NCBI RefSeq assembly: GCF_001423765.1
Contig: NZ_LMPG01000010.1
Span: forward strand, 373,220-437,219
Reading direction: 5' to 3'
Source of the DNA: Sphingomonas sp. Leaf343
Lineage (GTDB): Bacteria > Pseudomonadota > Alphaproteobacteria > Sphingomonadales > Sphingomonadaceae
DNA: 64,000 nt
A program made the translations under genes and the position numbers. The notes beneath the pieces are model-generated. The model did not search any database. It saw only the letters and a program-made list of their open reading frames with translations, and was not told where the DNA came from. Positions within the stretch are counted from its first letter, which is position 1, and the number at the start of each line of letters is the position of its first letter. Of the stretch, positions 1 through 9,909 are shown piece by piece.

Positions 1-60
1 CAACTTGCTTTTGCTTCCGTGCTCGGACACATGGAAATCGTATAACACAGGGAATGACGC

Positions 61-2805
61 ATGAGGATGCTCCGATCGGCGAGCCTGTGGGCGATGATTG
101 CGGTGGTTCCTGCCCTGACCGGGTCGGTCGCTCCCCTCGGGGCGCAGGAGACGCCGGCTACCCCAAGTTATCCGGCGGTGAAGACGACGTCGTTCCGCGT
201 CGGCGATTTCCTGCTGGCGCTGCGAACCGACACGCAGACGCTGGCCAGCCTTCGTCCCGATCCTGCATCCGCTTTCGACTTCCTGCCCTCCGCGCGGGAG
301 GCGGAACGCGCCGGTGATGGTTATGTCCATGTCGGCGATCTTCACGTCCGGCTGCGCAGCGCGGGCGGTGCCTGGCAGGACTTCGCGTCCGCCAAGACCC
401 GCCGCCCGGTCGCGCCGTTGCCGCCCGAGGCCGGGATGATCGCGGGCGCGGACATCACCGCGACGATGGGCACCGGGCTACCGCTGAAGATCGAGCGGCG
501 CTGGATCGACGACAATGGCGTACCCGCGCTGCGGTTCACGCTGGTCAATGGCAGCACCGCACCGGTCGAGATCGGCGCGCTCGGAATGCCGATGGTGTTC
601 GATAACATCATCACCGATCGCTCGCTGGACGAAGCGCATGCGCAGGCGAGCTTCGTGGATCCCTATATCGGCCGCGATGCCGGCTATCTTCAGGTCACGC
701 GGCTGAACGGTGCCGGCCCCGCCCTGCTCGTATTGCCCGAAAAAAATACGCCGCTGGAAGCGTGGCGGCCGATCCTTCAGGACAAATGGGCCAAGGGACA
801 AGCGTTCACCGACCGCAGCGATCGGGGGCAGACGTCCGAAGGATTCTACGACTGGACCGTCGCCAGCAAGGCCTTTGCCGAGCGGGAATGGGCGAAGGCT
901 CCGGACCAATGGAACACCCCGACCAGCTTCACGCTGGCACCCGGCGAACGGCGCACGATCGGCATCCGCATGGTGCAATCGCCGACGATCCGCGCGATCG
1001 AGACGACGCTCGCGGCGCAGCATCGGCCGGTAGCCATCGGCATCCCCGGCTATGTCGTACCGACCGATCTGGATGCTTCGCTGTTCGTGAAGGCACCGCA
1101 GGCGATCACCAGCCTGACCGTCGAGCCCGCGAACGCGATGACGGTGACGCGGGCGGGCGAGGTGAACGGCTGGCAGAAGCTTTCGGTACGCGGCACCGGC
1201 TGGGGTCAGGCACGGCTGTCGATCGGCTATGCCGACGGCAGCGTGCAGACGGTGAGCTATTTCGTCACCAAGCCGCTGGAGCAGACGATGGCCGATATCG
1301 GCCATTTCTCCACGACTAAGCAGTGGTTCGAGGGCAAGGGCGATCCGTTCGGACGGTCGCCTGCGATCCTGACCTATGATCGGGAAGCGAACGCGATCGT
1401 ATCGCGGGAACCGCGCGTCTGGATCGCGGGGATGAGCGACGAGGGCGGCGGCGGCAGCTGGGTCGCCGCGATCATGAAGCAGCTCGATCATCCGGAGCCG
1501 GCGGAACTCGCGCGGCTGGAGCGGATGATGAACCAGACCGTGTTCGGCCGGTTGCAGATCGCGACCGGGCCGACCCGGGGTGCGGTCAAGAAGAGCCTGT
1601 TCTACTATGACCCGAAGCTTCATCCCGGCTTCTACGACCCGGCGGTCGACTGGACGACCTGGACATCCTGGTCGAAAAAGGGCGCCGACGATCTGAACCG
1701 TGCCTATAACTACCCGCACGTCGCGATCGGTCATTGGGTCCTGTACCGCACCGCGCGCAATCATCCCGGGCTGGTGACGATGCGGCCGTGGCGCTGGTAT
1801 CTGGCCATGGCATACCAGACCGCCGTCGCGATGACACGCGACGCACCGCAATATGCGGAGTTCGGGATGATGGAGGGCGACGTGTTCCTCGACATCCTGA
1901 AGGACCTGAAGCGCGAGGGCATGACCGCAGAGGCAACCCATCTGGAAGCGCTGATGCGTAAGCGCGCCGATCACTGGAAGACGCTGAAATATCCGTTCGG
2001 CAGCGAGATGGCGTGGGACTCGACGGGCCAGGCGGAGGTCTATGCGTGGATGCGCTATTTCGGGCATCAGCCGCAGGCGGACATCACGCGCGAGGTCATA
2101 CTGGGCTATGACCCGACGATCCCGAGCTGGGGCTATAACGGCAATGCGCGCCGTTACTGGGACTTCCTCTACGGCGGCAAGGTCGCGCGGATCGAACGGC
2201 AGATCCATCACTACGGATCGACGCTGAACGCGGTGCCGCTGTTCGACGCGTTCCGCCAGAACCCGGCCGACACGCACCTTCTCCGCGTCGCCTATGGCGG
2301 AATGATGGGTGGCATCACCAATATCGACCGGGAGGGCTTCTCGTCCGCGGCCTTCCACTCCGCGCCCGACATGATGAAGTGGGACGCGTATTCGGGCGAT
2401 TACGGCATGGGTTTCTATGGTCACGCGCTGACGGCGGCGACCTATGTGGTGAAGGATGCCGCGTTCGGGTGGCTGGCCTATGGCGGCAATCTGCGGGAGA
2501 GCGACGAAACGGTCACCGTCGTCCCGAAGGACGGCGCGCGGAGCCGCGTGTTCTTCGCACCCGTCGGTGCTTGGATCACGCTGGAGGCGGGCAAGATCGC
2601 GGAGGCGCGGTATACGCCCGCAACCGGCCGCATCACCCTGACGCTCGATCCGGCCACCACAACGACGCCAATCGCGCGCCTGTTCGTGGAGGCGGGTGCC
2701 GCCGGCAACCGTGTCTATGCGCCGGTCGGGGGGACATCTCTGCGAGGCGGCTATTCGGTGACGCTGGGCCGGGGCCCCACGACGGTCGACCTCGCCCCGT
2801 CGTAG
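61..2805 (+). CDS. Secreted DUF5695-type protein (putative carbohydrate-active)
   Basis: A 914-residue protein. An N-terminal signal peptide is visible: basic start, hydrophobic stretch to about residue 24, then small residues before GAQE, so it is probably exported. The length, the N-terminal beta-rich half and the Trp/Tyr/Gly-rich helical C-terminal half fit the DUF5695 family as I remember it. That family resembles glycoside-hydrolase-like folds with an alpha/alpha toroid, but no enzyme activity is established. The start ATG follows AGGGA about 7 bases upstream; a second ATG lies two codons later. The upstream promoter is cut by the window edge. The next gene is convergent, only 10 bases after the stop. 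I cannot name a substrate. Family assignment is from memory of sequence style, not a search. Confidence 0.6.
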   Translation: MRMLRSASLWAMIAVVPALTGSVAPLGAQETPATPSYPAVKTTSFRVGDFLLALRTDTQTLASLRPDPASAFDFLPSAREAERAGDGYVHVGDLHVRLRSAGGAWQDFASAKTRRPVAPLPPEAGMIAGADITATMGTGLPLKIERRWIDDNGVPALRFTLVNGSTAPVEIGALGMPMVFDNIITDRSLDEAHAQASFVDPYIGRDAGYLQVTRLNGAGPALLVLPEKNTPLEAWRPILQDKWAKGQAFTDRSDRGQTSEGFYDWTVASKAFAEREWAKAPDQWNTPTSFTLAPGERRTIGIRMVQSPTIRAIETTLAAQHRPVAIGIPGYVVPTDLDASLFVKAPQAITSLTVEPANAMTVTRAGEVNGWQKLSVRGTGWGQARLSIGYADGSVQTVSYFVTKPLEQTMADIGHFSTTKQWFEGKGDPFGRSPAILTYDREANAIVSREPRVWIAGMSDEGGGGSWVAAIMKQLDHPEPAELARLERMMNQTVFGRLQIATGPTRGAVKKSLFYYDPKLHPGFYDPAVDWTTWTSWSKKGADDLNRAYNYPHVAIGHWVLYRTARNHPGLVTMRPWRWYLAMAYQTAVAMTRDAPQYAEFGMMEGDVFLDILKDLKREGMTAEATHLEALMRKRADHWKTLKYPFGSEMAWDSTGQAEVYAWMRYFGHQPQADITREVILGYDPTIPSWGYNGNARRYWDFLYGGKVARIERQIHHYGSTLNAVPLFDAFRQNPADTHLLRVAYGGMMGGITNIDREGFSSAAFHSAPDMMKWDAYSGDYGMGFYGHALTAATYVVKDAAFGWLAYGGNLRESDETVTVVPKDGARSRVFFAPVGAWITLEAGKIAEARYTPATGRITLTLDPATTTTPIARLFVEAGAAGNRVYAPVGGTSLRGGYSVTLGRGPTTVDLAPS

Positions 2806-2815
2806 GAGCGGGCGC

Positions 2816-3685
2816 TCAGGCCGGATCGCCGTATTTGTCGATGCGACGTCGCCCCACCAGCAATCCGCTTTCCAGCGTGGCGCACAGGGCGGCGTAATAA
2901 TCGGCGAGGAACCCGGCATCGTCGCCATTGTCGGCGAGTGCCGCCTTGCGCCGGATCGTCGCGGCCACGGAATTGAGCGTTGCGGGATCGCCGTTGCGCA
3001 GCACGTCTTCCAGCGTCTGCAGCTCATAGATCCCGTACAGGGCCAGTGCCGCCGGAGGGAATGCGCGGCGTGGCTGGGCGGTCCAGCGAACCGCCTCGCT
3101 CGCCAGATCCGGGGCGAGCGTCCGCCGCGACGTCTGCACCACCCAGGTTCCCGCAACCAGATCGCCAACGCGGAGGCGGTCGCGGTTGAACACCGGGAAG
3201 AACAGGAAGATGCCGCTCCACGCGAGCGCGAAGATCGTCAGAAAGGCATCGGCGGTGCCGTTCTCCGCCTGCGCGCCCAGAAACGAGAGCGGCAGGAATA
3301 TCTCGATCTCGCGCATGGCGTTCCGCGCCAGCACGGCGCCCGCGGTCAGCCGGGCACCGTCGCGCGCCACGACGCGCAGTCCCATCACCCGCTTGCCCGG
3401 CGTCGCCCCGCGACCGCTCATCTCGAACAGTACAAACCAGCCGTTGCGCAGCACGAACGCGCCGATCAGCCACACGATCCTGGCGATCTCCCCGCCCGTC
3501 GCCTCGTCGATGACATAGAGCGCGACGGTCGCCGCGATCAGGACGAGCAGCATGATCGTGATGTCGATCAGGAACGCGGTCGCGCGCGTGCCCGCGCCGC
3601 CCAGTTCCAGTTGCAGGTCCACCCCCTCCGGCGTGACGAAGCCGCGTCGCAGCGACGCCGCCGGCCTAGCCCCGCGACCGAACAT
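2816..3685 (-). CDS. RDD family membrane protein
   Basis: A 289-residue membrane protein. The RDD domain is at about residues 30-180. The first helix carries the defining Arg and Asp (TRATAFLIDITIMLL, R at about 34 and D at about 41). A second helix pair follows, then the pattern NRDRLRVGDLVAGTWVV. The C-terminal 100 residues are soluble. RDD proteins are membrane proteins of mostly unknown role; some have been linked to ion exchange. This is the last gene of the minus-strand operon, and its start overlaps the end of the SpoIIM-like gene by 20 bases. The chosen ATG begins MFGRGARPA; a longer frame upstream lies inside the preceding gene and is unlikely. Confidence 0.85.
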   Translation of the reverse strand: MFGRGARPAASLRRGFVTPEGVDLQLELGGAGTRATAFLIDITIMLLVLIAATVALYVIDEATGGEIARIVWLIGAFVLRNGWFVLFEMSGRGATPGKRVMGLRVVARDGARLTAGAVLARNAMREIEIFLPLSFLGAQAENGTADAFLTIFALAWSGIFLFFPVFNRDRLRVGDLVAGTWVVQTSRRTLAPDLASEAVRWTAQPRRAFPPAALALYGIYELQTLEDVLRNGDPATLNSVAATIRRKAALADNGDDAGFLADYYAALCATLESGLLVGRRRIDKYGDPA

Positions 3686-4688
3686 CGAGACGCCTTCCGA
3701 ATCCGTAAAAATAGAGGAGCCATCCCGCCAGCATCGCCGCGCCAATACCTGATCGCAGCATGTCTGACGTGACGACCTGCCGCCCGATACCCTCCAGTAT
3801 CGCCGCGACAGCCAGCATCAGCACGACACCCGCGACCGCGACGGCGGCGGTCCGCCCCGCCGCGACGATCGCGATCATGCGTTGCTGCCGCCCCGGGAAC
3901 GCGATGGCGGTGCCGATCCGCATCCCCGCCGCACCGGAGATCATGATCGCGAACAACTCGGTCGTGCCGTGGATCGCCAGCCAGGCGCCGAACTGCGGCC
4001 CCAGTCCCTTGTCCGCGAATACCGCGATCATCGCCCCGAGCGTCAGCCCGTTATAGAGGATCAGGAGCGCGGTCGGCACCACGAACGCGAAGCCGAGCGC
4101 GAAGGCGAAGATGGCGATCTGGGCATTATGTCCGAACAGGAAACCGGCGAACACCGCCAGCCCGTCTTCCTTCGATCCGTACATTGTCTCGCGCAGGGCT
4201 TCGGCGGACGCGCCCGGATCGCGGCCGCCGGCAAGCCCCTCCGGAATGATGCCGTAGAACCAGGCCGGGTCGGACCGTACGAGCGCATAGGCCGCCAAGG
4301 TGCCCGCGACGGTCAGGAACGCCATCACCAGCGTTTCCCGCCACAGCCGCGCCACCGAGCCCGGCCAGCCATGCGTAAAGAACCGGCCGAGGTCGCGCCA
4401 CGCAGAGTCGGACACGCCGTAGATCTGGAAATAGGCCCGTGCGCAGAGTTGTTCCAGATAGGCGACCATCGCGCGGTCCAGCGACGTCTCGCGCGCGACC
4501 GAGAGCGAGGACAAGGTGGAGCGATACAGTAGCGGCAGCGCGAGCAGATCGTCGTCCGCCAGCGCGCCCACGGATCGCTTCTCGATGCGGGTGAGCAGGC
4601 TTTCGAGCCGCTGCCAGTCCTCCGCATGCGCGGCACGGAACCGGCTCGCGTTGAGCAGCGGCGGCGGGGCTTCGACGAACGCGCTCAC
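3666..4688 (-). CDS. Stage II sporulation protein M-like (DUF95) membrane protein
   Basis: A 340-residue protein. The N-terminal roughly 100 residues are soluble and helical. Five or six membrane helices follow, with the SpoIIM/DUF95 pattern: NGLTLGAMIAVFADKG, then WLAIHGTTELFAIMISGAAG. In Bacillus SpoIIM acts in forespore engulfment, but this organism type does not sporulate. The family here belongs to the MoxR-DUF58 operon type, and its role is unknown. The start is GTG at 4688, which overlaps the DUF58 stop as GTGA; all neighbours in this operon use the same coupling. A longer open frame upstream is ignored because it would lie wholly within the DUF58 gene. Confidence 0.85.
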   Translation of the reverse strand: MSAFVEAPPPLLNASRFRAAHAEDWQRLESLLTRIEKRSVGALADDDLLALPLLYRSTLSSLSVARETSLDRAMVAYLEQLCARAYFQIYGVSDSAWRDLGRFFTHGWPGSVARLWRETLVMAFLTVAGTLAAYALVRSDPAWFYGIIPEGLAGGRDPGASAEALRETMYGSKEDGLAVFAGFLFGHNAQIAIFAFALGFAFVVPTALLILYNGLTLGAMIAVFADKGLGPQFGAWLAIHGTTELFAIMISGAAGMRIGTAIAFPGRQQRMIAIVAAGRTAAVAVAGVVLMLAVAAILEGIGRQVVTSDMLRSGIGAAMLAGWLLYFYGFGRRLDVRSRG

Positions 4689-5992
4689 AACAGGCTCCTG
4701 CGCTTGAGGTCGACATAGCCCTCCACCAGCCGCGCCGCGACCTGATCGTGCGGGCTTTCGATCACATGCACCCCCAGATGCCGCAGCCGCAGCAGGGCCA
4801 GCCGCCGGTCGCGCAGCAGCGCCGCCGCCGTGACGGCGCGGGTCACGTCTGCGGCAACGTCGGGCGCGCGATCGACGATCGTCTCCAGCTCGTCGTCGCG
4901 CAGCACGACGATCAGGACGAGATGCGTCTTCAGCAGGCGGGCGACCGCACGGACGAGAAAATCCGCGGACGTCGGGTCGGTGAATTCGGTGAATAGCACG
5001 ATCATCGATCGTCGCGTCAGCCGCGCCGCCAATGTGGTCAGCGCGAAGGTGTAGTTCGTCTCGTCCCCGCCATAATCGATCGCCGCCGCCAGATGCTGCA
5101 ACTCCGGAAAGGCTCCAGCCCCGCCGATGAAGCCGCTGGCGATCCGCGGTCGCGAGTCGAACGCATTCAGCGCCACCCGATCGCCCAGCTTCAACGCGAG
5201 CCACCCCGTCAGCAGCGCCGCCGACACCGCCCGGTCGACCCGCGGGATGCCGCCGACCGGGTCCGACATCTGCCGCCCGGTATCGATCGCGAAGACGATC
5301 TGGCTGTTGCACTCGGTCCGATACTCTTTGGCGTACAACTTCCGGTGGCGCGCCGACTGTTTCCAGTCGATCGCGCGTCGGTCCATGCCCGACCGGAACT
5401 CGACCAGCGCATCGAAATCCGTGCCGTCGCCGCGGTCGCTCTGCGCCAGCAAGCCCTGTACGGCGTGACGCTGGAACAGTTGCGCGCCCTGTTCGCGGAT
5501 CGCCTCGACATCCGGCAAGATCGGCAGCGCCTGCTCCGTATCGATCCGCGCCTGCCGCCAGACGAGGCCGAGCGGCCCGGTCCAGCGTAGCCAGATATCC
5601 CCCAACCGTGCGGTGCCGCGTCGGATCGGCGTCAGCGTCAACCCGGCGGCACCGCGCCCGTCCTTCAGCGCGACGAACAGCGGGGCATCGTCGGCGACCG
5701 TCAGCAACGGGTCCGGTGCGATCATAACCTGCACCGCCCGTGCGCGACGACCAGTCACCGTCACGGCGATCGGCACGGTCAGCGGCACGCCCACGGGTGT
5801 CGATCGCGGCAAGGTCAAGGCCATGCTCGCCTGTGCCCGCCCCAGCAGCGTATCCATCGCGACCAGCATCAGCACCGCGAACGACCAGCCGAGCCCGACA
5901 TACCAGCTTCGCGGAAACAGCATGGCGAGCAACAGCGCGACCGGAGCTCCGATCGCCGCCGCCAGCACCGCCATGCGGGTCGGATAGATCAA
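4685..5992 (-). CDS. DUF58 domain-containing protein
   Basis: A 435-residue protein with two N-terminal membrane helices (about residues 8-50), then a soluble region. The DUF58 signature is clear at about 210-240: [19 protein letters not shown] followed by [13 protein letters not shown]. The C-terminal region resembles a von Willebrand A-like fold ([12 protein letters not shown]). DUF58 proteins are regularly paired with MoxR ATPases and are thought to be their partners, possibly in assembling membrane or periplasmic complexes. The start chosen is TTG at 5992, overlapping the moxR stop as TTGA and giving [12 protein letters not shown]. An ATG at 5974 is the alternative. Translation is probably coupled to the MoxR gene. 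Confidence 0.88.
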   Translation of the reverse strand: MIYPTRMAVLAAAIGAPVALLLAMLFPRSWYVGLGWSFAVLMLVAMDTLLGRAQASMALTLPRSTPVGVPLTVPIAVTVTGRRARAVQVMIAPDPLLTVADDAPLFVALKDGRGAAGLTLTPIRRGTARLGDIWLRWTGPLGLVWRQARIDTEQALPILPDVEAIREQGAQLFQRHAVQGLLAQSDRGDGTDFDALVEFRSGMDRRAIDWKQSARHRKLYAKEYRTECNSQIVFAIDTGRQMSDPVGGIPRVDRAVSAALLTGWLALKLGDRVALNAFDSRPRIASGFIGGAGAFPELQHLAAAIDYGGDETNYTFALTTLAARLTRRSMIVLFTEFTDPTSADFLVRAVARLLKTHLVLIVVLRDDELETIVDRAPDVAADVTRAVTAAALLRDRRLALLRLRHLGVHVIESPHDQVAARLVEGYVDLKRRSLL

Positions 5993-6945
5993 CGCGGAAC
6001 CTCGATCGTGTCGATGATCTGCGTCACCACCTCCTCGACCGTGCGCCCGCCGATCTCCGCCGCGGGTGCCAGGATCAGGCGGTGGCGCAACAAGGCAGGC
6101 GCCAGCGCCTTCACGTCGTCGGGGATGACGAAATCGCGGCCGTCCAGCGCCGCCCGCGCGCGCGCCGCGCCGGCCAGCATCGCGCCCGATCGCGGCGACG
6201 CACCGCTCTCCAGTTCGGCGACGGCGCGGGTGCCGCGGATCAGCGCGACGATGTAATCGATCACGTCGTCGACCAGCGTCACGCCAGCCACGGTCGCGAC
6301 CGCCGCGTCGATCGTCGCTGCGTCGGCGCGCCGCTCGACACCCCAATCGGCGGGCGACATCGCCGCCTGCCGTGCGCCATGACCGGCGATGATCCGCCGT
6401 TCTTCCTCCGCGTTCGGATAGCCGATGGTTTGCTTGAAGAGGAACCGGTCGAGCTGCGCCTCGGGCAGCGGATAGACGCCCTGCTGTTCGATCGGATTCT
6501 GCGTCGCGACGACGGTGAAGCGCGCACTCAGCGGCAGGCTGTCGCCGTCGATCGTTACGGTCCGTTCCTGCATAGCCTCCAGCAGCGCCGCCTGCGTCTT
6601 GGGCGACGTCCGGTTGATCTCGTCCGCCAGCAGGAGTTCGGTGAAGATCGGCCCGCGCGTCAACGTGAAGGTCGATGTCTGGAAATTGAACAGGTTCGCG
6701 CCGATGATATCGCCCGGCATCAGGTCGGGCGTAAACTGGATCCGCCCGAAATCCAGTCCGACCGTCTGCGCGAAGCTGTGCGCGAGCAGCGTCTTGGCAG
6801 TGCCCGGCGGCCCTTCGAGCAGGATATGTCCGCCCGCGAACAGCGCCACCAGCAACAGGTCGACGGTGGCATCGTGACCCACCACCGCCTTGCCGATTTC
6901 GGCACGGATCGACTGGCCGAGCGCCCGGACATCTTCAACGGTCAC
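5989..6945 (-). CDS. MoxR-family AAA+ ATPase
   Basis: A 318-residue cytoplasmic ATPase. The Walker A motif GPPGTAKT is at about residues 45-52, Walker B is LLLADEINR, and the family motif [20 protein letters not shown] is present. The C-terminal lid holds SPRSGAML. MoxR proteins act as chaperone-like ATPases that mature or assemble partner proteins; here the partner is most likely the DUF58 product encoded next. The start chosen is GTG at 6945, overlapping the DUF4350 stop as GTGA. An upstream ATG at 6966 would add seven residues. This is the best recognised member of the operon; the process it serves is not known. Confidence 0.93.
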   Translation of the reverse strand: MTVEDVRALGQSIRAEIGKAVVGHDATVDLLLVALFAGGHILLEGPPGTAKTLLAHSFAQTVGLDFGRIQFTPDLMPGDIIGANLFNFQTSTFTLTRGPIFTELLLADEINRTSPKTQAALLEAMQERTVTIDGDSLPLSARFTVVATQNPIEQQGVYPLPEAQLDRFLFKQTIGYPNAEEERRIIAGHGARQAAMSPADWGVERRADAATIDAAVATVAGVTLVDDVIDYIVALIRGTRAVAELESGASPRSGAMLAGAARARAALDGRDFVIPDDVKALAPALLRHRLILAPAAEIGGRTVEEVVTQIIDTIEVPR

Positions 6946-8168
6946 CGTGTCTTCTCCCAAAGCCATTGGTGCAGCGCCCGTGCGGCTGCCAGCATGTCGT
7001 CGCGGTGGCCGGCCCGCCCTGCCGGAGCAACCAGCATCGTGAACGTCGAGGGTCCCGGCAACCGATCCAGATAGCGATCCGCCTCCTCGTCGGTCAGCCG
7101 GGCCGGCACGCCCAATAGCGATCGCGCCCGCTCCCGGATCAGCGCGGCATAGCGACCGCCAAGCGCGCCCTCCCGACCCGCCTTGCGGAGGATCATCGCG
7201 CTGTTGTCGACCAGCGCGGTCTTGCCGAACGCGATCGCGCGGCGCGGCGGCTCCGGCGTGCCGAAGCGGATCAGCGCCTGCCAACCGGCCAGCGCCAGCG
7301 CCGCGACGATCGCCATCGTCATCGCCAGGAACGGCGGCTCGAACGCCAGTTTCAGCGGACTGCGACCGCGCGCGAGCCCGTTCAGCGTCACGTCGAAGGC
7401 GACCCCCTCCGCCCCCGTCGAATTGACGAAATCGAGCAGGGCGAGCGCCCCCCGGGCACGCGCCAGCGACCGGATGCCGTGATTGTTGAGCAGATCGGGA
7501 TCGGCGAGGATGTAGACCTCCGTGCGGCCGATCCGGCCGAGGACGACGCGGCCTGCCGCGTCGGTGACGAACGGAACCAGCGCCGCCGGGGCGACCGTCT
7601 GCAGCGGCCGGGGGGCGCCGACCGACAGCGCCGCCGGTGCCCAGTCGACCGCACGCAGCGGGCGGCCGCCGCTGGGCCGACGCGCGATCGGCAGCGCGGT
7701 CGCGGGGGCGAGCGTGCGGGCGGGATCGCTCGCCGGCAGCAGCCCGACGATGTCGGCCCACCCGTCCACGTCCTCGTTCGCCACGGTCGACCATTTCGGC
7801 AGGACGATCAGCGTCGCACGACCACGGCGCATGGTCATGAAGCTGCTCATGTCGACATTGCCGTGCTCGGGCGTGGCGACGACCAGATCCTCCGTGTCCC
7901 ACCCCGCCTCGGTACGCAGGATGCGGGGGTTCCGGCCGGTCGCACCCGCCAGATTGACGATCCCGGCGAACCCCGTGGCGGCGTTCGACAGCGCATGCGC
8001 GCCCGCATTGCGCCCCGATCTGAAATCGGGCGCATAGGCTCCCAGCAACAGCGATCCCGCAAAGCCAAGTATGCCAACGATCAGCAGCAGGGCCACCGTC
8101 GTCGGTGCGAAGACGCCAGTGGACGCCCGCCCCCCGTCCCGATCCAGGGCGGTCGCAACCTCGCTCAT
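6942..8168 (-). CDS. DUF4350 domain-containing membrane protein
   Basis: A 408-residue protein with a membrane helix near residues 24-44, a large soluble domain, and a second helix around 278-297. The middle contains the DUF4350-like nucleotide-binding-style core ([17 protein letters not shown] and [15 protein letters not shown]). It probably anchors in the inner membrane with the large domain outside. The family has no assigned function, but is regularly found between DUF4129 and MoxR genes. ATG at 8168 overlaps the DUF4129 stop as ATGA, and its own stop overlaps moxR as GTGA, so it is a coupled middle gene of the operon. Confidence 0.8.
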   Translation of the reverse strand: MSEVATALDRDGGRASTGVFAPTTVALLLIVGILGFAGSLLLGAYAPDFRSGRNAGAHALSNAATGFAGIVNLAGATGRNPRILRTEAGWDTEDLVVATPEHGNVDMSSFMTMRRGRATLIVLPKWSTVANEDVDGWADIVGLLPASDPARTLAPATALPIARRPSGGRPLRAVDWAPAALSVGAPRPLQTVAPAALVPFVTDAAGRVVLGRIGRTEVYILADPDLLNNHGIRSLARARGALALLDFVNSTGAEGVAFDVTLNGLARGRSPLKLAFEPPFLAMTMAIVAALALAGWQALIRFGTPEPPRRAIAFGKTALVDNSAMILRKAGREGALGGRYAALIRERARSLLGVPARLTDEEADRYLDRLPGPSTFTMLVAPAGRAGHRDDMLAAARALHQWLWEKTR

Positions 8169-8836
8169 GTCCGCCAGACCCGAGGCAGCACGAGGTCGGC
8201 ATAGGCGGCGCGCGCCGCCTGCCAGTCGGCGTCGTCGACCGCCCGCCCGCCGAACAGACTATGCTCGACCAGTGCGGCGATACTGGCGAACAGGGGCCGC
8301 GCGGCAGTCGGCAGCATCGGCGCGGATGCCAGTTCGCGGCTGGTCAGCGACGGTTTGCGCAACTGGGGGCGACGGCGCGCGATATCGTCGATCGACCGGA
8401 ACAGGAGATAGTGAACCGCCTCGGCGAAGCGCCGGTCGGCCGCAAGCCGGTCAGCCTCCGCCAGCCATGCGCGCGCAGGCGCGGCATCGGGCGTCCACGC
8501 CTCCTCCGGCACCTCCGGCACGACCGGCGATCCTCGTCGCCAGCGCGGCAACCGCCATTCGCCGGAGCGAAGCCGTTCGACGACCATCCAGATCGACATC
8601 GCGGCGATGAGTGCCAGCATCGTCCACAGCACGATCCGCGCATAGGGCAGGTCCGGCATCAGGTCCGACAGCCAGCGCAGCAGCCGGCCCACGGGTTCGA
8701 ACATCCACGCCAGCCAGCGACCCAGCGCCTGCATCCATTCCGGTGTCGGCGGCGGCGGTGATGGGTTGTGCAGGGCGAACTGGATCGACGGATCGGCCCG
8801 CAACGCAGCGTGCGCGGCGGCGAGCCGATCGGCCAC
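8165..8836 (-). CDS. DUF4129 domain-containing protein
   Basis: A 223-residue protein with one membrane helix at about residues 67-86, followed by a C-terminal soluble DUF4129 domain ([25 protein letters not shown]). The Arg/Glu-rich helical C-terminus is typical. It is the first gene of the minus-strand MoxR operon, with its promoter presumably in 8837-9037. The start is uncertain: GTG at 8836 is the only ordinary start in frame near the 5' end. A purine-rich GGGGAGG lies about 20 bases further up, before two ATC codons, so a slightly longer product from a non-standard start is conceivable but not claimed. Confidence 0.82.
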   Translation of the reverse strand: MADRLAAAHAALRADPSIQFALHNPSPPPPTPEWMQALGRWLAWMFEPVGRLLRWLSDLMPDLPYARIVLWTMLALIAAMSIWMVVERLRSGEWRLPRWRRGSPVVPEVPEEAWTPDAAPARAWLAEADRLAADRRFAEAVHYLLFRSIDDIARRRPQLRKPSLTSRELASAPMLPTAARPLFASIAALVEHSLFGGRAVDDADWQAARAAYADLVLPRVWRT

Positions 8837-9037
8837 GGCCGCATCCTGTGCTGATCCCGCGATGATAGCCTCCCCAGCGACGATCGCCCCATGACGATCG
8901 GGCTGCCCCCGCTGGTCAGCTTAGCCGGATCGACCCATCAAGCAATCCGGTATCGGGGGCGATATGGCGGTTCATGGGCTGGACAGTGCGTCACCCGACG
9001 GTCACCCTGCCGCGCGGGGCATATCGGGGGATACGAC

Positions 9038-9829
9038 ATGGCGAACGACGGCAGCGACGGGATTTCGATCGGGGGCGTATTCGCACGCAGCTTCGACGTC
9101 ATGCGCGGCAACCCGGCCGCGACGCTCGGGATCAGCGCCCTGATCGTCGCATTGCCGCAGTTGCTGTTCTACGGGCTCGGCGCGACGCAGGTAATCTACG
9201 GCGATGCCATGAACGGGCAATATGCGGCGGCGGGCAGTATCGGCCTGCTGACCGCCCTGTTGTGGCTCGTCGCTGGCGGAGCGATCGTACAGGCGACAGT
9301 CGCCCACGACGAAGGACGCAAGGCGACACCGGGAGAGGTGTTGCGGGTCGGATTGCGACGGGCACCGGCGCTGTTCGTCGTCTACGCCCTGTATCTGATC
9401 GGGGTGTGGATCGGGACGATATTCCTGCTCGTCCCCGGCCTGATGTTCGCGACGACCTGGGCGGTTGCCTTGCCGGCGATCGTTGCGGAACGGCCGGGCA
9501 TCGTCGGCGCGTTCTCCCGCAGCCGCGCGCTGACCAAGGGCGCACGCTGGCACATCTTCGGTATCCTGATGCTGGCCTTCGTCGCGTATTGCATCGTCCT
9601 GGTCGTGCTCAGCCTGTTCGGTTCCGCAGGCCAAGGCACGCTCGACGCGCTGCGCGGCGATCCTGCGGCGGCGATCATGTTGCCGTCGCTGTTCGAACGC
9701 GTCGTCCAGTCGCTGGTCAGCACGGTGCTGGTGACGTGGCTCACCGCGCTCGGGGCGACGATGTTCGTCGCGTTGCGCCGGTGGAAGGATGGCCCCGGCA
9801 CGGATCGTCTCGCCGCCATCTTCGCGTGA
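9038..9829 (+). CDS. Multipass membrane protein
   Basis: A 263-residue, very hydrophobic protein with about six predicted membrane helices (for example LGISALIVALPQLLFYGL and AFVAYCIVLVVLSLFG). A short soluble N-terminus includes GGVFARSFDVM. The pattern of long paired helices around IFLLVPGLMFATTWAVALPA is seen in integral membrane proteins of the glycerophosphodiester-phosphodiesterase membrane-domain type, but I cannot assign a function. The chosen ATG (MANDGSDG) has CGGGGGA a few bases upstream. A longer frame begins further upstream in the intergenic region, but its extra residues look non-coding. It is divergent from the MoxR operon. Confidence 0.8.
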   Translation: MANDGSDGISIGGVFARSFDVMRGNPAATLGISALIVALPQLLFYGLGATQVIYGDAMNGQYAAAGSIGLLTALLWLVAGGAIVQATVAHDEGRKATPGEVLRVGLRRAPALFVVYALYLIGVWIGTIFLLVPGLMFATTWAVALPAIVAERPGIVGAFSRSRALTKGARWHIFGILMLAFVAYCIVLVVLSLFGSAGQGTLDALRGDPAAAIMLPSLFERVVQSLVSTVLVTWLTALGATMFVALRRWKDGPGTDRLAAIFA

Positions 9830-9909
9830 TCCGCCGGGGGCTGACATCGGCCCGCGACCTGTGACATGCTGTTGAAAGGAAACAGTTTCGACAGGATGAG
9901 GAGAACGGA

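Noticed and set aside
478..3168. A very long open frame (about 896 codons) on the minus strand across the DUF5695 gene
   Set aside because: It is Arg/Ala/Gly-rich, lacks recognisable motifs, and mirrors the codon pattern of the plus-strand gene; typical of antisense frames in GC-rich DNA.
3666..4688. Evidence for sporulation from the SpoIIM-like gene
   Set aside because: No other sporulation genes are present, and the family is common in MoxR operons of non-sporulating bacteria.
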